Source: Anaerococcus pacaensis 9403502
GTDB lineage: Bacteria > Bacillota > Clostridia > Tissierellales > Peptoniphilaceae
Assembly (NCBI GenBank): GCA_000308255.3
Contig: HG326665.1
Location: 166,404 to 230,403, forward strand
Reading direction: 5' to 3'
DNA: 64,000 nt
This document shows, in pieces, positions 9,875 through 19,570 of this stretch. Position 1 is the stretch's first letter; each line of letters opens with the position of its first letter. The notes beneath the pieces are model-generated. The model was not told where the DNA came from. It made no database searches and was given only the letters and a program-made list of their open reading frames with translations. The position numbers and the translations under genes are program-made.

Positions 9875-10819
9875 CTAAAATGCCCAAACTCTCATTAGTA
9901 AGATGTGGACAATTATCATTACAATAGAAAATAGGGCTTGTTCTTTGATGATAGCATTTCTATCCTTCATATCTAATAATCCTACTGGAAGGATGTTGAA
10001 GTTTCCAGCCATAGGTGTGAGAAGTGTACCACAGTAGCCTGCTGTCATAGCTAGAGCTGCTGCTATAGCTGGGTTCGCACCTTGAGCTATTACAAATGGT
10101 ACGCCAATACCTGCTGTGATCACTGTAAATGCAGCAAAAGCATTGCCCATGATGGCTGTAAATAATACCATACCAAGGACATAAGCGATAGATCCTGACC
10201 ATGGTGATACTGTTGGAATCATGCCACCGATGATGTTTGCTATTACATCACCTACTCCTGCTGCTGCAAAGATAGCGCCTAGGGCTGCTAGTAGTTGTGG
10301 TAGGATTGCCACAGCACCTACTTGTTGGACCATTCTGTCTGATTGTTTTAGCATTTCACCAAAGCCTGACTTGGTCATTACCATGATTATGATAAGGGCT
10401 ACTATAGCTGTAAAACCAAGTATTGATGAAGATGATTCTGGGATAAGTTTCGCTAGGATTATCGCAAGTACTGCCATAGTGATAACTGGGATAAAGATTT
10501 TGTTACCTAGTCTGTTTGATCCTTCAATTTCTTTAGCTTCGTCATTGATTATAGCACCTTTTACCACTATGCCATTGATTAGCGATAGGATACCGATGAT
10601 GACTACGAGTATTCCTGATACCATGGCTGGAATTACTTTACCTAGGGCAAATAATACACCAAGGATGACCCAGAAAATCACTGTAGTAGCTTTTTTGTCG
10701 TTGTTGTCTGATTTTGCTACACGAAAAGCTGTATAGAAAAATTGTAGGCCGATGATTACAAATATAAATTCTAAGAATTTAGGGAAGAAATCTGCCGATG
10801 GCATGCCAAATATATTCAT
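9875..10819 (-). CDS. DUF979 membrane protein, putative 5-oxoproline transporter subunit
   Basis: The 314-aa product is almost entirely hydrophobic, with about nine to ten predicted membrane segments and conserved Gly/Pro-rich stretches such as TAGYCGTLLTPMAGNFN near the C-terminus. It matches the DUF979 family, nearly always encoded next to DUF969 and pcp. The ATG immediately follows the DUF969 stop (TAG ATG) with an AGGAG RBS inside the upstream gene, indicating translational coupling. The transport role comes from family annotation and context; nothing in the sequence shows the substrate directly. Confidence 0.85.
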   Translation of the reverse strand: MNIFGMPSADFFPKFLEFIFVIIGLQFFYTAFRVAKSDNNDKKATTVIFWVILGVLFALGKVIPAMVSGILVVIIGILSLINGIVVKGAIINDEAKEIEGSNRLGNKIFIPVITMAVLAIILAKLIPESSSSILGFTAIVALIIIMVMTKSGFGEMLKQSDRMVQQVGAVAILPQLLAALGAIFAAAGVGDVIANIIGGMIPTVSPWSGSIAYVLGMVLFTAIMGNAFAAFTVITAGIGVPFVIAQGANPAIAAALAMTAGYCGTLLTPMAGNFNILPVGLLDMKDRNAIIKEQALFSIVMIIVHILLMRVWAF

Positions 10820-11485
10820 CTAACGTGCTCCTTTCAATTTCTTGTCTTCGATAATGTTTTTTATAATACCTAGGCCTAGACAAATGAGTGCTATAGGTAT
10901 AGAGTTTGCTGCGATATCAGCTGGTAGTACTGGATAGCCTAGGCCCTCCATTTGACCTACAATAAGCAGTACCCCACCTGCACCGATGAAGGTGTTTTGA
11001 GCAAAGAAGTTACCAAAGTTTTCCATAGAAGTAGCACGAGCCTTTAGCTTTTCACTTTCTTCTGGAGTGATGGATCCCTTTTGTTTTTCTAGAGATGCTT
11101 CTGCCATTGGGTAGATGATAGGTCTTATAAATTGCACTAGCCCGTAGATTCTCATTGCAAAGAAGCCAGCTAGCTCTCTAAATAGTAGGTATACGCTAAG
11201 TAAAGCACCTGGTGATAGGTTTTCGCGTTTTTTAACTATCTTTTCAGCTGATTGCTTGAGTCCGTATTGCTCAGAAAGTCCTATAACTGGTAGAGTTATG
11301 ATAAAAAGTGTTACTATTCTTTGGCTGACGAAGTTCTCGCCTAGGATAGTAAGAAACTCTGGTATAGAAATTCCAGCAACTAGCGCTGTGACGAGTCCTG
11401 ATAATATAACTGTGAAAATGATATTTAGTTTGAAAATAAATCCAAGTACAATTATCAGAATACCAATTAGTTTTAAATATTCCAT
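10820..11485 (-). CDS. DUF969 membrane protein, putative 5-oxoproline transporter subunit
   Basis: The 221-aa product has about five to six hydrophobic segments and matches the DUF969 family, with motifs such as LPVIGLSEQYGL, SMENFGNFFAQNTFIGAGG and QMEGLGY. First gene of the DUF969-DUF979-pcp operon, behind a consensus promoter and an AAGGAGGA RBS. Paired membrane subunits plus a pyroglutamyl peptidase suggest recovery of pyroglutamate from peptides. Confidence 0.85.
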   Translation of the reverse strand: MEYLKLIGILIIVLGFIFKLNIIFTVILSGLVTALVAGISIPEFLTILGENFVSQRIVTLFIITLPVIGLSEQYGLKQSAEKIVKKRENLSPGALLSVYLLFRELAGFFAMRIYGLVQFIRPIIYPMAEASLEKQKGSITPEESEKLKARATSMENFGNFFAQNTFIGAGGVLLIVGQMEGLGYPVLPADIAANSIPIALICLGLGIIKNIIEDKKLKGAR

Positions 11486-11515
11486 ATAAATCCTCCTTTA
11501 AGAATATATGTAATT

Positions 11516-11544
11516 ATATTAGACTCTTTGTATAAATATGTCAA
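11516..11544 (-). promoter_or_regulatory. Sigma-A-type promoter of the pcp operon
   Basis: On the minus strand TTGACA (11544-11539) and TAATAT (11521-11516) are separated by exactly 17 bases, about 30 bases upstream of the DUF969 start. Confidence 0.8.
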
Positions 11545-11614
11545 TAAAAACTTTGTAAAAAATATTTGATGTTTCCTATCGCTTTAAAGTGTATAGTGAA
11601 ACTAAGGAGCAGCT

Positions 11615-11854
11615 ATGTTTATAAAAGAAATTACAGGATCTGACCTAGAAGAATCCCTTGGTCAAATAAAGATAATAGATGTGAGAACAACTCACGAATA
11701 TAATATGGGCCACATAGAGGGGGCTATCAATATCCCCTATGATGAAATACTCGACCACCTTGACGAAATAGATAAGGACGTGCCTTATATCATCCATTGC
11801 AGGACCAATCAACGCAGCCAATATGCTGCAGTGAGCTTGATGCATGCAGGATAG
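11615..11854 (+). pseudogene. Rhodanese-like protein, 3' end lost
   Basis: The 79-aa product contains a rhodanese single-domain fold start (IIDVRTTHEYNMGHIEGAINIP) and the active-site loop HCRTNQRSQYAA with its Cys at about residue 65. Such proteins normally run about 20-30 residues further with a Gly-rich end (VVDGGF-type); here the frame stops at MHAG. The downstream bases belong to a convergent gene, also cut short, so a deletion has removed both 3' ends. The active-site loop is intact, but the missing last helix and strand argue against a stable protein. Confidence 0.7.
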
Positions 11855-12071
11855 CCTTTGGATTTTCCACTTCATAGACTCTCACAAATATATCGTGGCC
11901 ATCGGTATTGGTCAGATAGAGCTCTCTGTGATCTTCGAATCTTCTCTCATGACGAACGAAGAATTTGACCCCGTTATTTAGGGTCTTGTAGTCGTATTTT
12001 TTCTTCCAATAATAAATCTGTGGTATCAGAATAATTAATATAATCACTGCAGCAACTGTTGAAATATCCAT
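11790..12071 (-). pseudogene. Alpha/beta-hydrolase (lysophospholipase type), N-terminal fragment
   Basis: The product starts with a membrane anchor (MDISTVAAVIILIILIPQIY), followed by a segment ending VRVYEVENPKAI, where lysophospholipase-like hydrolases begin the core that leads into the oxyanion HGMAEH-like motif. After KAI the frame runs antisense through the 3' part of the rhodanese gene (residues of about 74-93 are nonsense). The whole catalytic core is gone. It follows the cold-shock gene by one base, so the transcript may still be made. Confidence 0.7.
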
Positions 12072-12072
12072 A

Positions 12073-12285
12073 TTATACCTCGCTTATTTTACGAACATTG
12101 ATTGCTGATGGGCCCCTTGGTGCATCTTCTGCTTCAAAATCTACTCTCTCGCCTTCTGTGAGCTTTTTGTAGTCTTCATCTGAAATGATAGATGAAAAAT
12201 GCACAAAGTAGTCTATGCCTTCATCGGATGTGATAAAGCCAAATCCCTTTTTATTATCAAAAAATTTTACTATTCCTTGTGTCAT
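12073..12285 (-). CDS. Cold-shock (CspA-like) nucleic-acid chaperone
   Basis: The 70-aa product is a single cold-shock OB domain: [15 protein letters not shown] includes RNP1 (KGFGFI), and YFVHFSSI is RNP2. Length is typical. Its ATG overlaps the stop of the upstream methyltransferase (TAATG), so translation is probably coupled. It presumably binds single-stranded RNA/DNA in the cytosol. Confidence 0.92.
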   Translation of the reverse strand: MTQGIVKFFDNKKGFGFITSDEGIDYFVHFSSIISDEDYKKLTEGERVDFEAEDAPRGPSAINVRKISEV

Positions 12286-13016
12286 TACTTTTCCTTAATA
12301 GCTGAAAACAATATTCTAATAGTATCAGACTTTACTTCCCCTAAGTCATCTAGGTCATACATTTGTATGTCTGTAAATCCTGCCTTAGCCACATTATCTA
12401 TTACAAAGTCCCTTTCATAGACCCTCTCCTGCTGGTATTCATAGATTCTCTCATACTTGCCATCCTCACCTTCGATGAAGAAATTGAGGTGCATGTCGAT
12501 TAACTCGTCCTCCATGAAATTATCCCAGCTGTAGAATATGTCCTCGTATTCGTAGACAAAACAATTGGACCCAAATACTTCGCGCATCTTATACTCTGAG
12601 TTGATATCAAATACCAATAGGCCGCCTGGCTTCAGATTCTTATAGCAGTTGGCAAATAATTTAATACACTCTGCTGGATCTGTGACATAATTTACAGAAT
12701 CGAGCAAGATTACGATAAGGTCATAGGAATTCTCGTTTTCGAATGCCACCATGTCGTAATAAATAAGGTTGACATTGTCCGGATCATAATTATTTGCAAA
12801 TACATTTAGCATATCAGGCGAAATATCTAGAGCATCGATATTCTTAAATTGATTAAAGAAATATCTAGTGAGCATGCCAGAGCCTGCGGCAAGCTCGAGC
12901 ATATCATCCCTTTTGATATCATACCTATCTGCCAAGGTCAAAATATTTGCTGCATACTTATCATATTCTAGATCAAAGCTCAATTTATCGTAGATATATG
13001 AGAAATCTTCATACAT
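12285..13016 (-). CDS. Class I SAM-dependent methyltransferase
   Basis: The 243-aa product has the Rossmann methyltransferase order: motif [11 protein letters not shown] (about residue 41), acidic motif LDISPDML, motif NLIYYDM, and [17 protein letters not shown] (post-motif II). Small-molecule methyltransferases of the YqeM type look like this, but the substrate cannot be told. It lies 13 bases after the ABC importer gene and is coupled to the cold-shock gene downstream. Confidence 0.85.
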   Translation of the reverse strand: MYEDFSYIYDKLSFDLEYDKYAANILTLADRYDIKRDDMLELAAGSGMLTRYFFNQFKNIDALDISPDMLNVFANNYDPDNVNLIYYDMVAFENENSYDLIVILLDSVNYVTDPAECIKLFANCYKNLKPGGLLVFDINSEYKMREVFGSNCFVYEYEDIFYSWDNFMEDELIDMHLNFFIEGEDGKYERIYEYQQERVYERDFVIDNVAKAGFTDIQMYDLDDLGEVKSDTIRILFSAIKEK

Positions 13017-13029
13017 TATATACCCCCTA

Positions 13030-15381
13030 TTATCTAATGTAGTCCTTACATTTTTTTGAAATGAAATCTGCTAGATAAACTAATATTAAATAGCATATCA
13101 TATATAGGGTAATTTCTGAATACTTAAAGAAACTCATAGCTAATTTAAAGGCCATCCCAAGGCCTCCTGCCCCTACGAAACCTACTACTATCGTTGTTCT
13201 AATGGTTACTTCCCATCTATACAAAATGTAGTTGATAAACTTGACGCTGGTCTCAGGAAAGATTCCATATATAAGCGCTTGAGGAGTACTTGCTCCATTT
13301 AAGCTTAGGTTTCTGATAGGTCTAGGATCCATTTCTTCAATTACTTCCGAGCAAAGCTTGGCTAGTACACCAAAATTGTGTAGGCCTAGGGCGAGAGCTC
13401 CAGCGGGTATGCCAGGTTTAAAAATGAATACTAATATCATAGCCCACATCAATTCAGGTATGGCTCTAGTAATCAAGAAAAGGAACCTTGAAATATAAAA
13501 CATTATTTTCCCAAAAAGATTGTTGGATATGAGTGTACCATTCTTTACATTCCTAGCTGAGAAAACTACAAATATAATCATTAGAATAGTAGCAATTCCC
13601 ATAGCTACTATACTTAGAATCATAGTTTCATAACTTAACTTTAGAGCATTGATCCACTTATCTCCATCCATAAATGCCGGTGTGCTCTCTCCGACACCCA
13701 TTAGTCCGTTCATAAACTCTGCAAAATATTCTTTATTTTTATCACTAAAAAGTTCGCTTAAATTAGTAGTATCGTTTCTAAATAGCGATACATAAGAGAG
13801 GATAATTAGGACCAAGAGTGATATAGCAGATATTTTAATTTTATTTGCACCATCTGAAGTTTTCCTCAGAGTGTTATTCCAAGCGCTTATTAGAAGTACA
13901 AGAGCTATTAGAAAATAGATATATATCCAAACTCTATTAAAGTTCATATCTTGTAGGGCTAGCTGGATTTGAAAACCTAATCCACCTAGGCCGACAAAAC
14001 TTAGAACTGAAGAGCTTCTGACAGCACATTCAAGCCTATAGAGTGTATAACTAAGCATTTCCTTGAAAGCTTCTGGAAAATATACATAGAATAAAGCTTG
14101 CATATTGCTAGCCCCACTTAGCTTTGCTGCCATTACAGGTTTTTTATTTACTTCCATTAGTAAATCAGCATACACTTTACCCAAGGCTCCAGCATAAGGT
14201 ATAGCAAGTGCAATCACGGCTCCAATAGGATTAAGTCCTATGGCAGCAACAAATATCCATGCCCATACTAGTTCGTGGATTGCTCGTAGAAAACCTAGTA
14301 TGCCACGAGATATACTCATGACAATAGAGTTTTTAAATACAACTCCTGATGCTAGAATACCTAATATCAAGCCTAATATAATTGCTAATGAAATTGAAAT
14401 CAAGGCATAGGATAAGGTCAGCCATGTAGCATTTAGAGCTTTTATTAATATTTCTCTCGAAAAGTCCGGGTTAATCATGGCGGTGATTATTTCTTTTAAA
14501 ATAGGTAGGCCGCCAGCATGGATAATCCCACTAGACCAATCTATATATGAGAGCGAGAATAAAAAAACTAGTAGGAATATGAACAACAATCTGAAGGGAT
14601 TATTGGTAGATTTTGCTCTCATTTCATATCCTTTCATATCCTTCTCTATTACATACAAGCTCTTGAAGTCATCCTTGCTAATATCACCTACATTTTTATC
14701 AAATATAATCTTTCCATCTCGGAGCGCTATGGCTCTATCAAAATGTCTTCTGACTAAATCTACTGAGTGGACACTTGCTAGTAAAGACTTGTTTTCTTCT
14801 TTGGCAAGACTTATCAAAAGCTCTAATATCTCGTTACTTCTAGCTGGGTCTAAGGATGATACCGGTTCATCTGCTAAGATAAGATTTGGATTTTGCATCA
14901 TAAGCCTTGCTATGGCTACTCTTTGCTTTTCACCACCGGATAAAAGGCTTACCTTTTGATTTGCTTTAGATTCTATTCCAACCTTGCGAAGGACCTCTAG
15001 AGCCTTATCCTTTTCTTGAGTCGAAAATAGATTAACAAATGATTTACCAAATCCCCATTCATTGAATCTACCGATTAGCACATTGTTAATAACTGAGATA
15101 GAGTCTACCAAATCGAAGCTTTGGCGGATTATCCCAACCTTTTTTGCTCTGAGTTTATTGTTTTTTATTTCACTAATATTTGTATTGTCTACTACTATTT
15201 TTCCACTATCAGGGGCTATAACATTAGTAATTAAATTTAAAATAGTAGACTTACCAGCCCCACTTGGGCCGATAAGTGCTACTATTTCATTTGAATTAAT
15301 ATTTAAATTAATATTATCAATAATGATTTGGTCATCGAAACTTTTGCTCAAGTTTTCGATGCTAAGAATTGTATTTTCCAT
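13030..15381 (-). CDS. Phosphonate/phosphite-type ABC importer: ATPase fused to two permeases
   Basis: This 783-aa protein joins three parts that are normally separate. Residues 1-245 are a PhnC-like ATPase: Walker A GPSGAGKST, Q-loop, signature LLSGGEKQR, Walker B LILADEP, H-loop ASVHS. Residues of about 250-510 are a first PhnE-like permease, with the EAA-type loop MAAKLSGASNMQALFYVYFPE-like at about 420. Residues of about 515-783 are a second PhnE-like permease with NLSLNGASTPQALIYG at about 710. No internal stop or frameshift is visible. The substrate-binding lipoprotein gene ends 3 bases upstream. Likely imports phosphonate, phosphite or a related oxyanion; the ligand is not shown by sequence. 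Confidence 0.88.
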   Translation of the reverse strand: MENTILSIENLSKSFDDQIIIDNINLNINSNEIVALIGPSGAGKSTILNLITNVIAPDSGKIVVDNTNISEIKNNKLRAKKVGIIRQSFDLVDSISVINNVLIGRFNEWGFGKSFVNLFSTQEKDKALEVLRKVGIESKANQKVSLLSGGEKQRVAIARLMMQNPNLILADEPVSSLDPARSNEILELLISLAKEENKSLLASVHSVDLVRRHFDRAIALRDGKIIFDKNVGDISKDDFKSLYVIEKDMKGYEMRAKSTNNPFRLLFIFLLVFLFSLSYIDWSSGIIHAGGLPILKEIITAMINPDFSREILIKALNATWLTLSYALISISLAIILGLILGILASGVVFKNSIVMSISRGILGFLRAIHELVWAWIFVAAIGLNPIGAVIALAIPYAGALGKVYADLLMEVNKKPVMAAKLSGASNMQALFYVYFPEAFKEMLSYTLYRLECAVRSSSVLSFVGLGGLGFQIQLALQDMNFNRVWIYIYFLIALVLLISAWNNTLRKTSDGANKIKISAISLLVLIILSYVSLFRNDTTNLSELFSDKNKEYFAEFMNGLMGVGESTPAFMDGDKWINALKLSYETMILSIVAMGIATILMIIFVVFSARNVKNGTLISNNLFGKIMFYISRFLFLITRAIPELMWAMILVFIFKPGIPAGALALGLHNFGVLAKLCSEVIEEMDPRPIRNLSLNGASTPQALIYGIFPETSVKFINYILYRWEVTIRTTIVVGFVGAGGLGMAFKLAMSFFKYSEITLYMICYLILVYLADFISKKCKDYIR

Positions 15382-15384
15382 ATC

Positions 15385-16371
15385 CTAGTTTAGCATTCCT
15401 AATTGTTCTGCTACTTGTTTGATTAGGTCGTAGTTTTCATTCTTTGTTTCAATGAAGCTTTCTGTAGATAAAAGGTCCATGATTTTGCTATCATCTTTGC
15501 CCATGTTTAGGATAGTATCTTTTACCTTTTGAGCTGTTCCTTCACCAAATTCTGTGTCTATATCTTTATTAAGTGTCCAGTTGTAATCATAAAAATCTGG
15601 AGTTCTGTAGAATTCTTCTACTTTTGTATCATCTACTAACCCTTCATTTAGGGCTTTTTCCCAGTATTGTACGTTTACTGCACCTGTTTGGAAGGCACCT
15701 GATTCGACTAATTTGTAAGTCTTATCGTGTGAACCAGAGTAGTTTGGAGCTCCATCTAGGTCTTCATCTGGATTAAGACCTGCTTCAGTCATAAAGTATC
15801 TTGGCATTAAGTGACCTGATGTAGAAGATTCTGAACCAAATGAGAAAGACTTACCAGCTAGGTCTTCTATATCAGTAAGGCCTAGGCCTTTTTGCTGGAT
15901 AAATACAGATTTGAATTCTTGATCTGATGGTCTTTGAGCAAAGGCTTCTGCTTCTGGAACTTTGTTTAGGGCTTGAGTTACTGTAAGGCCACCAAACCAA
16001 GCTAGTTGGATTTCGCCTCTGTCAAAAGCTGTTACTAGAGAAGCGTAGTCAACTGTTGGTACGAATTCAACTGGTTGGCCTATTTCTTTAGATAGGTAGT
16101 CAGCAAAATCATTGAATGCATCTTCCATTTCTGCTTGGTCGAAGTCAGGAATAGCACCTATTTTAAATACTTTTCCTTCGGCAGTATCATTTGCTTCGGT
16201 AGATTCTTCTTCTTCAGCAGCTGGTTGGTCAGCGTCTGTGCTTTCATTTTCTACTGTAGCTTCTTCTTCAACTGTGGTCGCTGGTTCTGTTTCAGCATTG
16301 TTTGAGTTTGCAGAACAAGCTGTAAGAAATAGTGCAAAACTTGCAACTAAAGCTAATAAATATTTTTTCAT
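15385..16371 (-). CDS. PhnD-like substrate-binding lipoprotein
   Basis: The 328-aa product begins with a lipoprotein signal ending LTACSAN (lipobox LTAC, Cys19), followed by an acidic low-complexity linker to about residue 65. The rest matches the phosphate/phosphite/phosphonate-binding family (KIGAIPDFDQAEM, FVPTVDYASLVTAF, WFGGLTVTQAL, SSTSGHLMPRYFM, NVQYWEKA). First gene of the importer operon, with an AAGGAGG RBS and a consensus promoter. It should capture the ligand outside the membrane and deliver it to the fused ATPase-permease encoded next. Confidence 0.92.
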   Translation of the reverse strand: MKKYLLALVASFALFLTACSANSNNAETEPATTVEEEATVENESTDADQPAAEEEESTEANDTAEGKVFKIGAIPDFDQAEMEDAFNDFADYLSKEIGQPVEFVPTVDYASLVTAFDRGEIQLAWFGGLTVTQALNKVPEAEAFAQRPSDQEFKSVFIQQKGLGLTDIEDLAGKSFSFGSESSTSGHLMPRYFMTEAGLNPDEDLDGAPNYSGSHDKTYKLVESGAFQTGAVNVQYWEKALNEGLVDDTKVEEFYRTPDFYDYNWTLNKDIDTEFGEGTAQKVKDTILNMGKDDSKIMDLLSTESFIETKNENYDLIKQVAEQLGMLN

Positions 16372-16399
16372 ACATCCTCCTTAAATACTTATTAAGTTA

Positions 16400-16428
16400 A
16401 TGATATATGTTTTATATTCAATAGTCAA
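16400..16428 (-). promoter_or_regulatory. Promoter of the phosphonate-type importer operon
   Basis: Minus-strand TTGACT (16428-16423) and TATCAT (16405-16400), spaced 17 bases, just upstream of the phnD-like start. Confidence 0.75.
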
Positions 16429-16481
16429 CCGAATTTATATATATTATTATAATTACATAGATATCTAAATTTCTACTTTTT

Positions 16482-19121
16482 TTATTTATTTTTAATCTCT
16501 TCGAAACTAGCCTTGGTTTTTTCTAATAGGTCCTCATAGGCCTTTAATTTTTCGCGCTCTTCGTTTACTACAGCCTCTGGTGCCTTGGATGTGAAGTTTT
16601 CGTTTGATAATTTGCCGCTAGCTCGTTTGATTTCGCTTTCTAGGCGTTTGATCTCATCATTTAGGCGGGCTCTTTCTTGTTCGTAGTCCATGAGATCATC
16701 TAGGCTCATTAGGACTGCAAATTCATTAAAAACTAAGTTTACTAGGCCTTCTTTATCACCTGTGTACTCACTCTTTAGCATGATATTTACTTCATTTGAG
16801 CTTGCTAGATTTACAAATTGGTCATTTAATTGGTCGAGCAATTTTTTGTAGTTTTCGTTTTCTGCGAGTATTATGAGGTCTTGTTTTCTCTTTGATGGGA
16901 CATTTAGATTTGCCCTTTGGTTTCTGATTGCTTTGATGGCTTCGATAGCTGAGTTTACTGTAGCTTCTTCACTTACAAAGTCGAATTCTTCTCTAAATGT
17001 TGGCCAGTTTTCTACTATAAGCATATCAGCCTTAGTTGGGAGAGCTGAATAAATTTCTTCTGTGATAAATGGCATGAATGGGTGAAGTAGGGTGATCATT
17101 TGTTGGAGAACGTAAAGAAGTACTTTCTTTACATTGGCTTTAGCTTCATCATCAGAGCCGTTTAATCTTTGTTTAGCAAATTCAATATACCAGTCGCAGT
17201 ATTCTTCCCAGATAAAGTCTTCGATACGGCTTGCAGCTAGGCCTATTTCGTAGTTGTCGAGATTTTTGGTGACTTCATTTATAGCGTTGTTTAGACGTTT
17301 TAAGATCCATTTGTCTTCTAGAGCAAGTTTCATATTAGGATCGAAGCTGAGATCATCAGATTCATCTATGTTCATCAGTACAAATCTAGTTGCATTCCAT
17401 AATTTGTTGGCAAAGTTACGGCTTGCTATTACCCTATCTTCCACAAAACGCATGTCATTTCCTGGGCTGTTGCCTGTTACTAATGTAAATCTAAGGGCAT
17501 CTGCTCCGTATTGGTCTACCACATCGATTGGATCCACACCATTGCCGAGTGATTTACTCATTTTGCGACCCTCAGAATCACGGATAAGACCAGTGAAGAG
17601 TACGTGGTGGAATGGTGATTTACCTGTTGTGTATAAAGATGTGAAGGCCATTCTGATTACCCAAAAGAAGATAATGTCATAGCCTGTTACTAGTAGGTCT
17701 GTTGGGAAGAAGTAGTCTAGTTTGTCATTGTCCACTGGCCAGCCAAGGGTTGCAAATGGCCAAAGTGCTGATGAGAACCAAGTGTCTAGGATATCTTCCT
17801 CCTGGGTTACATGAACACCATTTATTTTTCCTTCTTCATCTGGATCTTCCTCACTAACGATAATTTTTCCTTCATCTGTATAGTAAACAGGCATTCTATG
17901 ACCCCACCATAGTTGACGAGATATGGTCCAGTCGCGGATATTTGTTAGCCAGTTCATGTAGGTTTTGCCAAGTGAAGCTGGAATGAGCTCTAGTTCTCCC
18001 TTTTCATATGAATCGATAGTCATTTGAGCGAGTTCTTCCATTTTTACAAACCATTGTTTTGAAATTAGTGGCTCGATTACTACATGGGTTCTTTCTGAAT
18101 AGCCCACAGCGTGGGTGAGTGTTTCGATTTTTACAAGTAGGTCATCAGCCTCTAGATCTGCTACGATTGCTTTTCTCGCTTCATATCTTTCCATGCCAGA
18201 GTATTTGCCGTAGCCTTCTACTATATGAGCCTTGCCATCCATTACGACACATTGGCCAAGGTCGTGGCGAGCGCCTACCTCAAAGTCGTTAGGGTCATGG
18301 CTTGGTGTGATTTTTACACAACCTGTACCATATTCCATATCTACATATGGGTCTTCGATAAGTGGGATTTTTCTGCCTACTAGTGGAAGGATAAGATTCT
18401 TGCCAATTTTATCTTTAAATCTAGGGTCTTCTGGGTTTACAGCTACAGCAAGGTCACCAAGCATGGTTTCAGGACGGGTGGTAGCTATAGTGATATACTC
18501 ATCGCTATCTTCAAAGAAATATTTGATATACCAAAGATTACCCTCTTGTTCAACGTGGTATACTTCAGCATCTGAGATGGCAGTTTCAGCCTCTGGGTCC
18601 CAGTTGATAATTCTATCGCCACGATAGATTAGACCATCATCGTATAGCTTTTTAAAGATGTGTTTTACTGCACGCGTGAGGTTCTCATCCATGGTGAAGC
18701 TGTCGTATTCCCAGTCACAAGATACACCTATGGTGCGTAATTGTTTTTTAATTGTGCCACCGTATTCTTCTGTCCAAGCCCAAGCTTCATCAAGAAAGGC
18801 CTCGCGACCGATTTCTCTTTTAGTCTTGCCTTCGCTTCTGATTTTTTCAACTACTTTGGCTTCGGTAGAGATTGCAGCGTGGTCTGTGCCAGGTATCCAA
18901 AGCGCTTCATAGCCTGCTAGACGTTTATATCTAATGATGATATCTTGGATGGTGTTGTTTAGGGCGTGACCTAGGTGTAATTGACCAGTTACATTTGGTG
19001 GTGGCATCACTATAGTAAATGGCTTCTTGTCCTTATTTACATCAGCACGGAAATATCCGCCTTCTTCCCATTTCTGGTATATTTCTTTTTCGAATCCACT
19101 AGGATTGTATTTTGTTTCCAT
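16482..19121 (-). CDS. valS: Valyl-tRNA synthetase
   Basis: The 879-aa class I synthetase has the full normal length: PPPNVTGQLHLGHAL carries the HIGH motif, a CP1 editing insert follows (TTRPETMLGD, YGTGCVKITPSHDPNDF), GRKMSKSLGNGVDP carries KMSKS, then the anticodon-binding helical domain and a C-terminal coiled coil (about 810-879, LNDEIKRLESEIKRA). It charges tRNA-Val in the cytosol. A T-box leader upstream should couple expression to uncharged tRNA-Val. Confidence 0.98.
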   Translation of the reverse strand: METKYNPSGFEKEIYQKWEEGGYFRADVNKDKKPFTIVMPPPNVTGQLHLGHALNNTIQDIIIRYKRLAGYEALWIPGTDHAAISTEAKVVEKIRSEGKTKREIGREAFLDEAWAWTEEYGGTIKKQLRTIGVSCDWEYDSFTMDENLTRAVKHIFKKLYDDGLIYRGDRIINWDPEAETAISDAEVYHVEQEGNLWYIKYFFEDSDEYITIATTRPETMLGDLAVAVNPEDPRFKDKIGKNLILPLVGRKIPLIEDPYVDMEYGTGCVKITPSHDPNDFEVGARHDLGQCVVMDGKAHIVEGYGKYSGMERYEARKAIVADLEADDLLVKIETLTHAVGYSERTHVVIEPLISKQWFVKMEELAQMTIDSYEKGELELIPASLGKTYMNWLTNIRDWTISRQLWWGHRMPVYYTDEGKIIVSEEDPDEEGKINGVHVTQEEDILDTWFSSALWPFATLGWPVDNDKLDYFFPTDLLVTGYDIIFFWVIRMAFTSLYTTGKSPFHHVLFTGLIRDSEGRKMSKSLGNGVDPIDVVDQYGADALRFTLVTGNSPGNDMRFVEDRVIASRNFANKLWNATRFVLMNIDESDDLSFDPNMKLALEDKWILKRLNNAINEVTKNLDNYEIGLAASRIEDFIWEEYCDWYIEFAKQRLNGSDDEAKANVKKVLLYVLQQMITLLHPFMPFITEEIYSALPTKADMLIVENWPTFREEFDFVSEEATVNSAIEAIKAIRNQRANLNVPSKRKQDLIILAENENYKKLLDQLNDQFVNLASSNEVNIMLKSEYTGDKEGLVNLVFNEFAVLMSLDDLMDYEQERARLNDEIKRLESEIKRASGKLSNENFTSKAPEAVVNEEREKLKAYEDLLEKTKASFEEIKNK

Positions 19122-19129
19122 AATAACTC

Positions 19130-19345
19130 CTTAAATAAAAATGGTGGCAAAGCGATTGCTCTAGGACGAGTTATCGCGTTACCACCTAAATTCCTTTATA
19201 AAAAAGACTCTTTCTTGTACTTATGCGTACCACATGAAATATAGATAAAAGCAACCTTCAAAAGCCCGTTGCCAAAGATTTGCACCAACCATCTTCTCTC
19301 TAAAAGCGGTAACTTTCTACTCCTCTTTTAATATTTCTTATTAAA
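19130..19345 (-). promoter_or_regulatory. T-box leader of valS
   Basis: The minus-strand leader carries AGAGA followed by GGTGCAAATC (Stem I features), the T-box sequence AGGTGGTAACGCG (19187-19175), and a terminator in which GGTGG pairs with CCACC before ATTTTTATTT (about 19139-19130). The best specifier candidate is GUA at 19220-19218, in AAGUAC opposite the AGUA bulge, as expected for tRNA-Val; this placement was made by eye. Uncharged tRNA would stabilise the antiterminator and allow valS transcription. Confidence 0.93.
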
Positions 19346-19348
19346 AAT

Positions 19349-19376
19349 ATTATATAACAAATGTAGATTTTGTCAA
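19349..19376 (-). promoter_or_regulatory. Promoter of the valS leader
   Basis: Minus-strand TTGACA (19376-19371) and TATAAT (19354-19349), 16-base spacer, immediately upstream of the T-box. Confidence 0.85.
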
Positions 19377-19570
19377 AGTAGCACCTTGCTAAGAAAACAT
19401 TTTTATAAAAATATTCATATAATAAAAATCCACTCTAGTACTTGCATTTATTTGCTTAAAAATCCGCAATCTTTTACGATATTTTAATCAAATCAAAATA
19501 TTTGGAAAATATTTTCATATTTTCGAATCTTATTGTATAATAATCTTAGGGTTAAAGGGAGGGTGAGATT

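Noticed and set aside
17254..19244. Long plus-strand frames within the valS region
   Set aside because: Shadows of valS and its T-box leader; no start signals.
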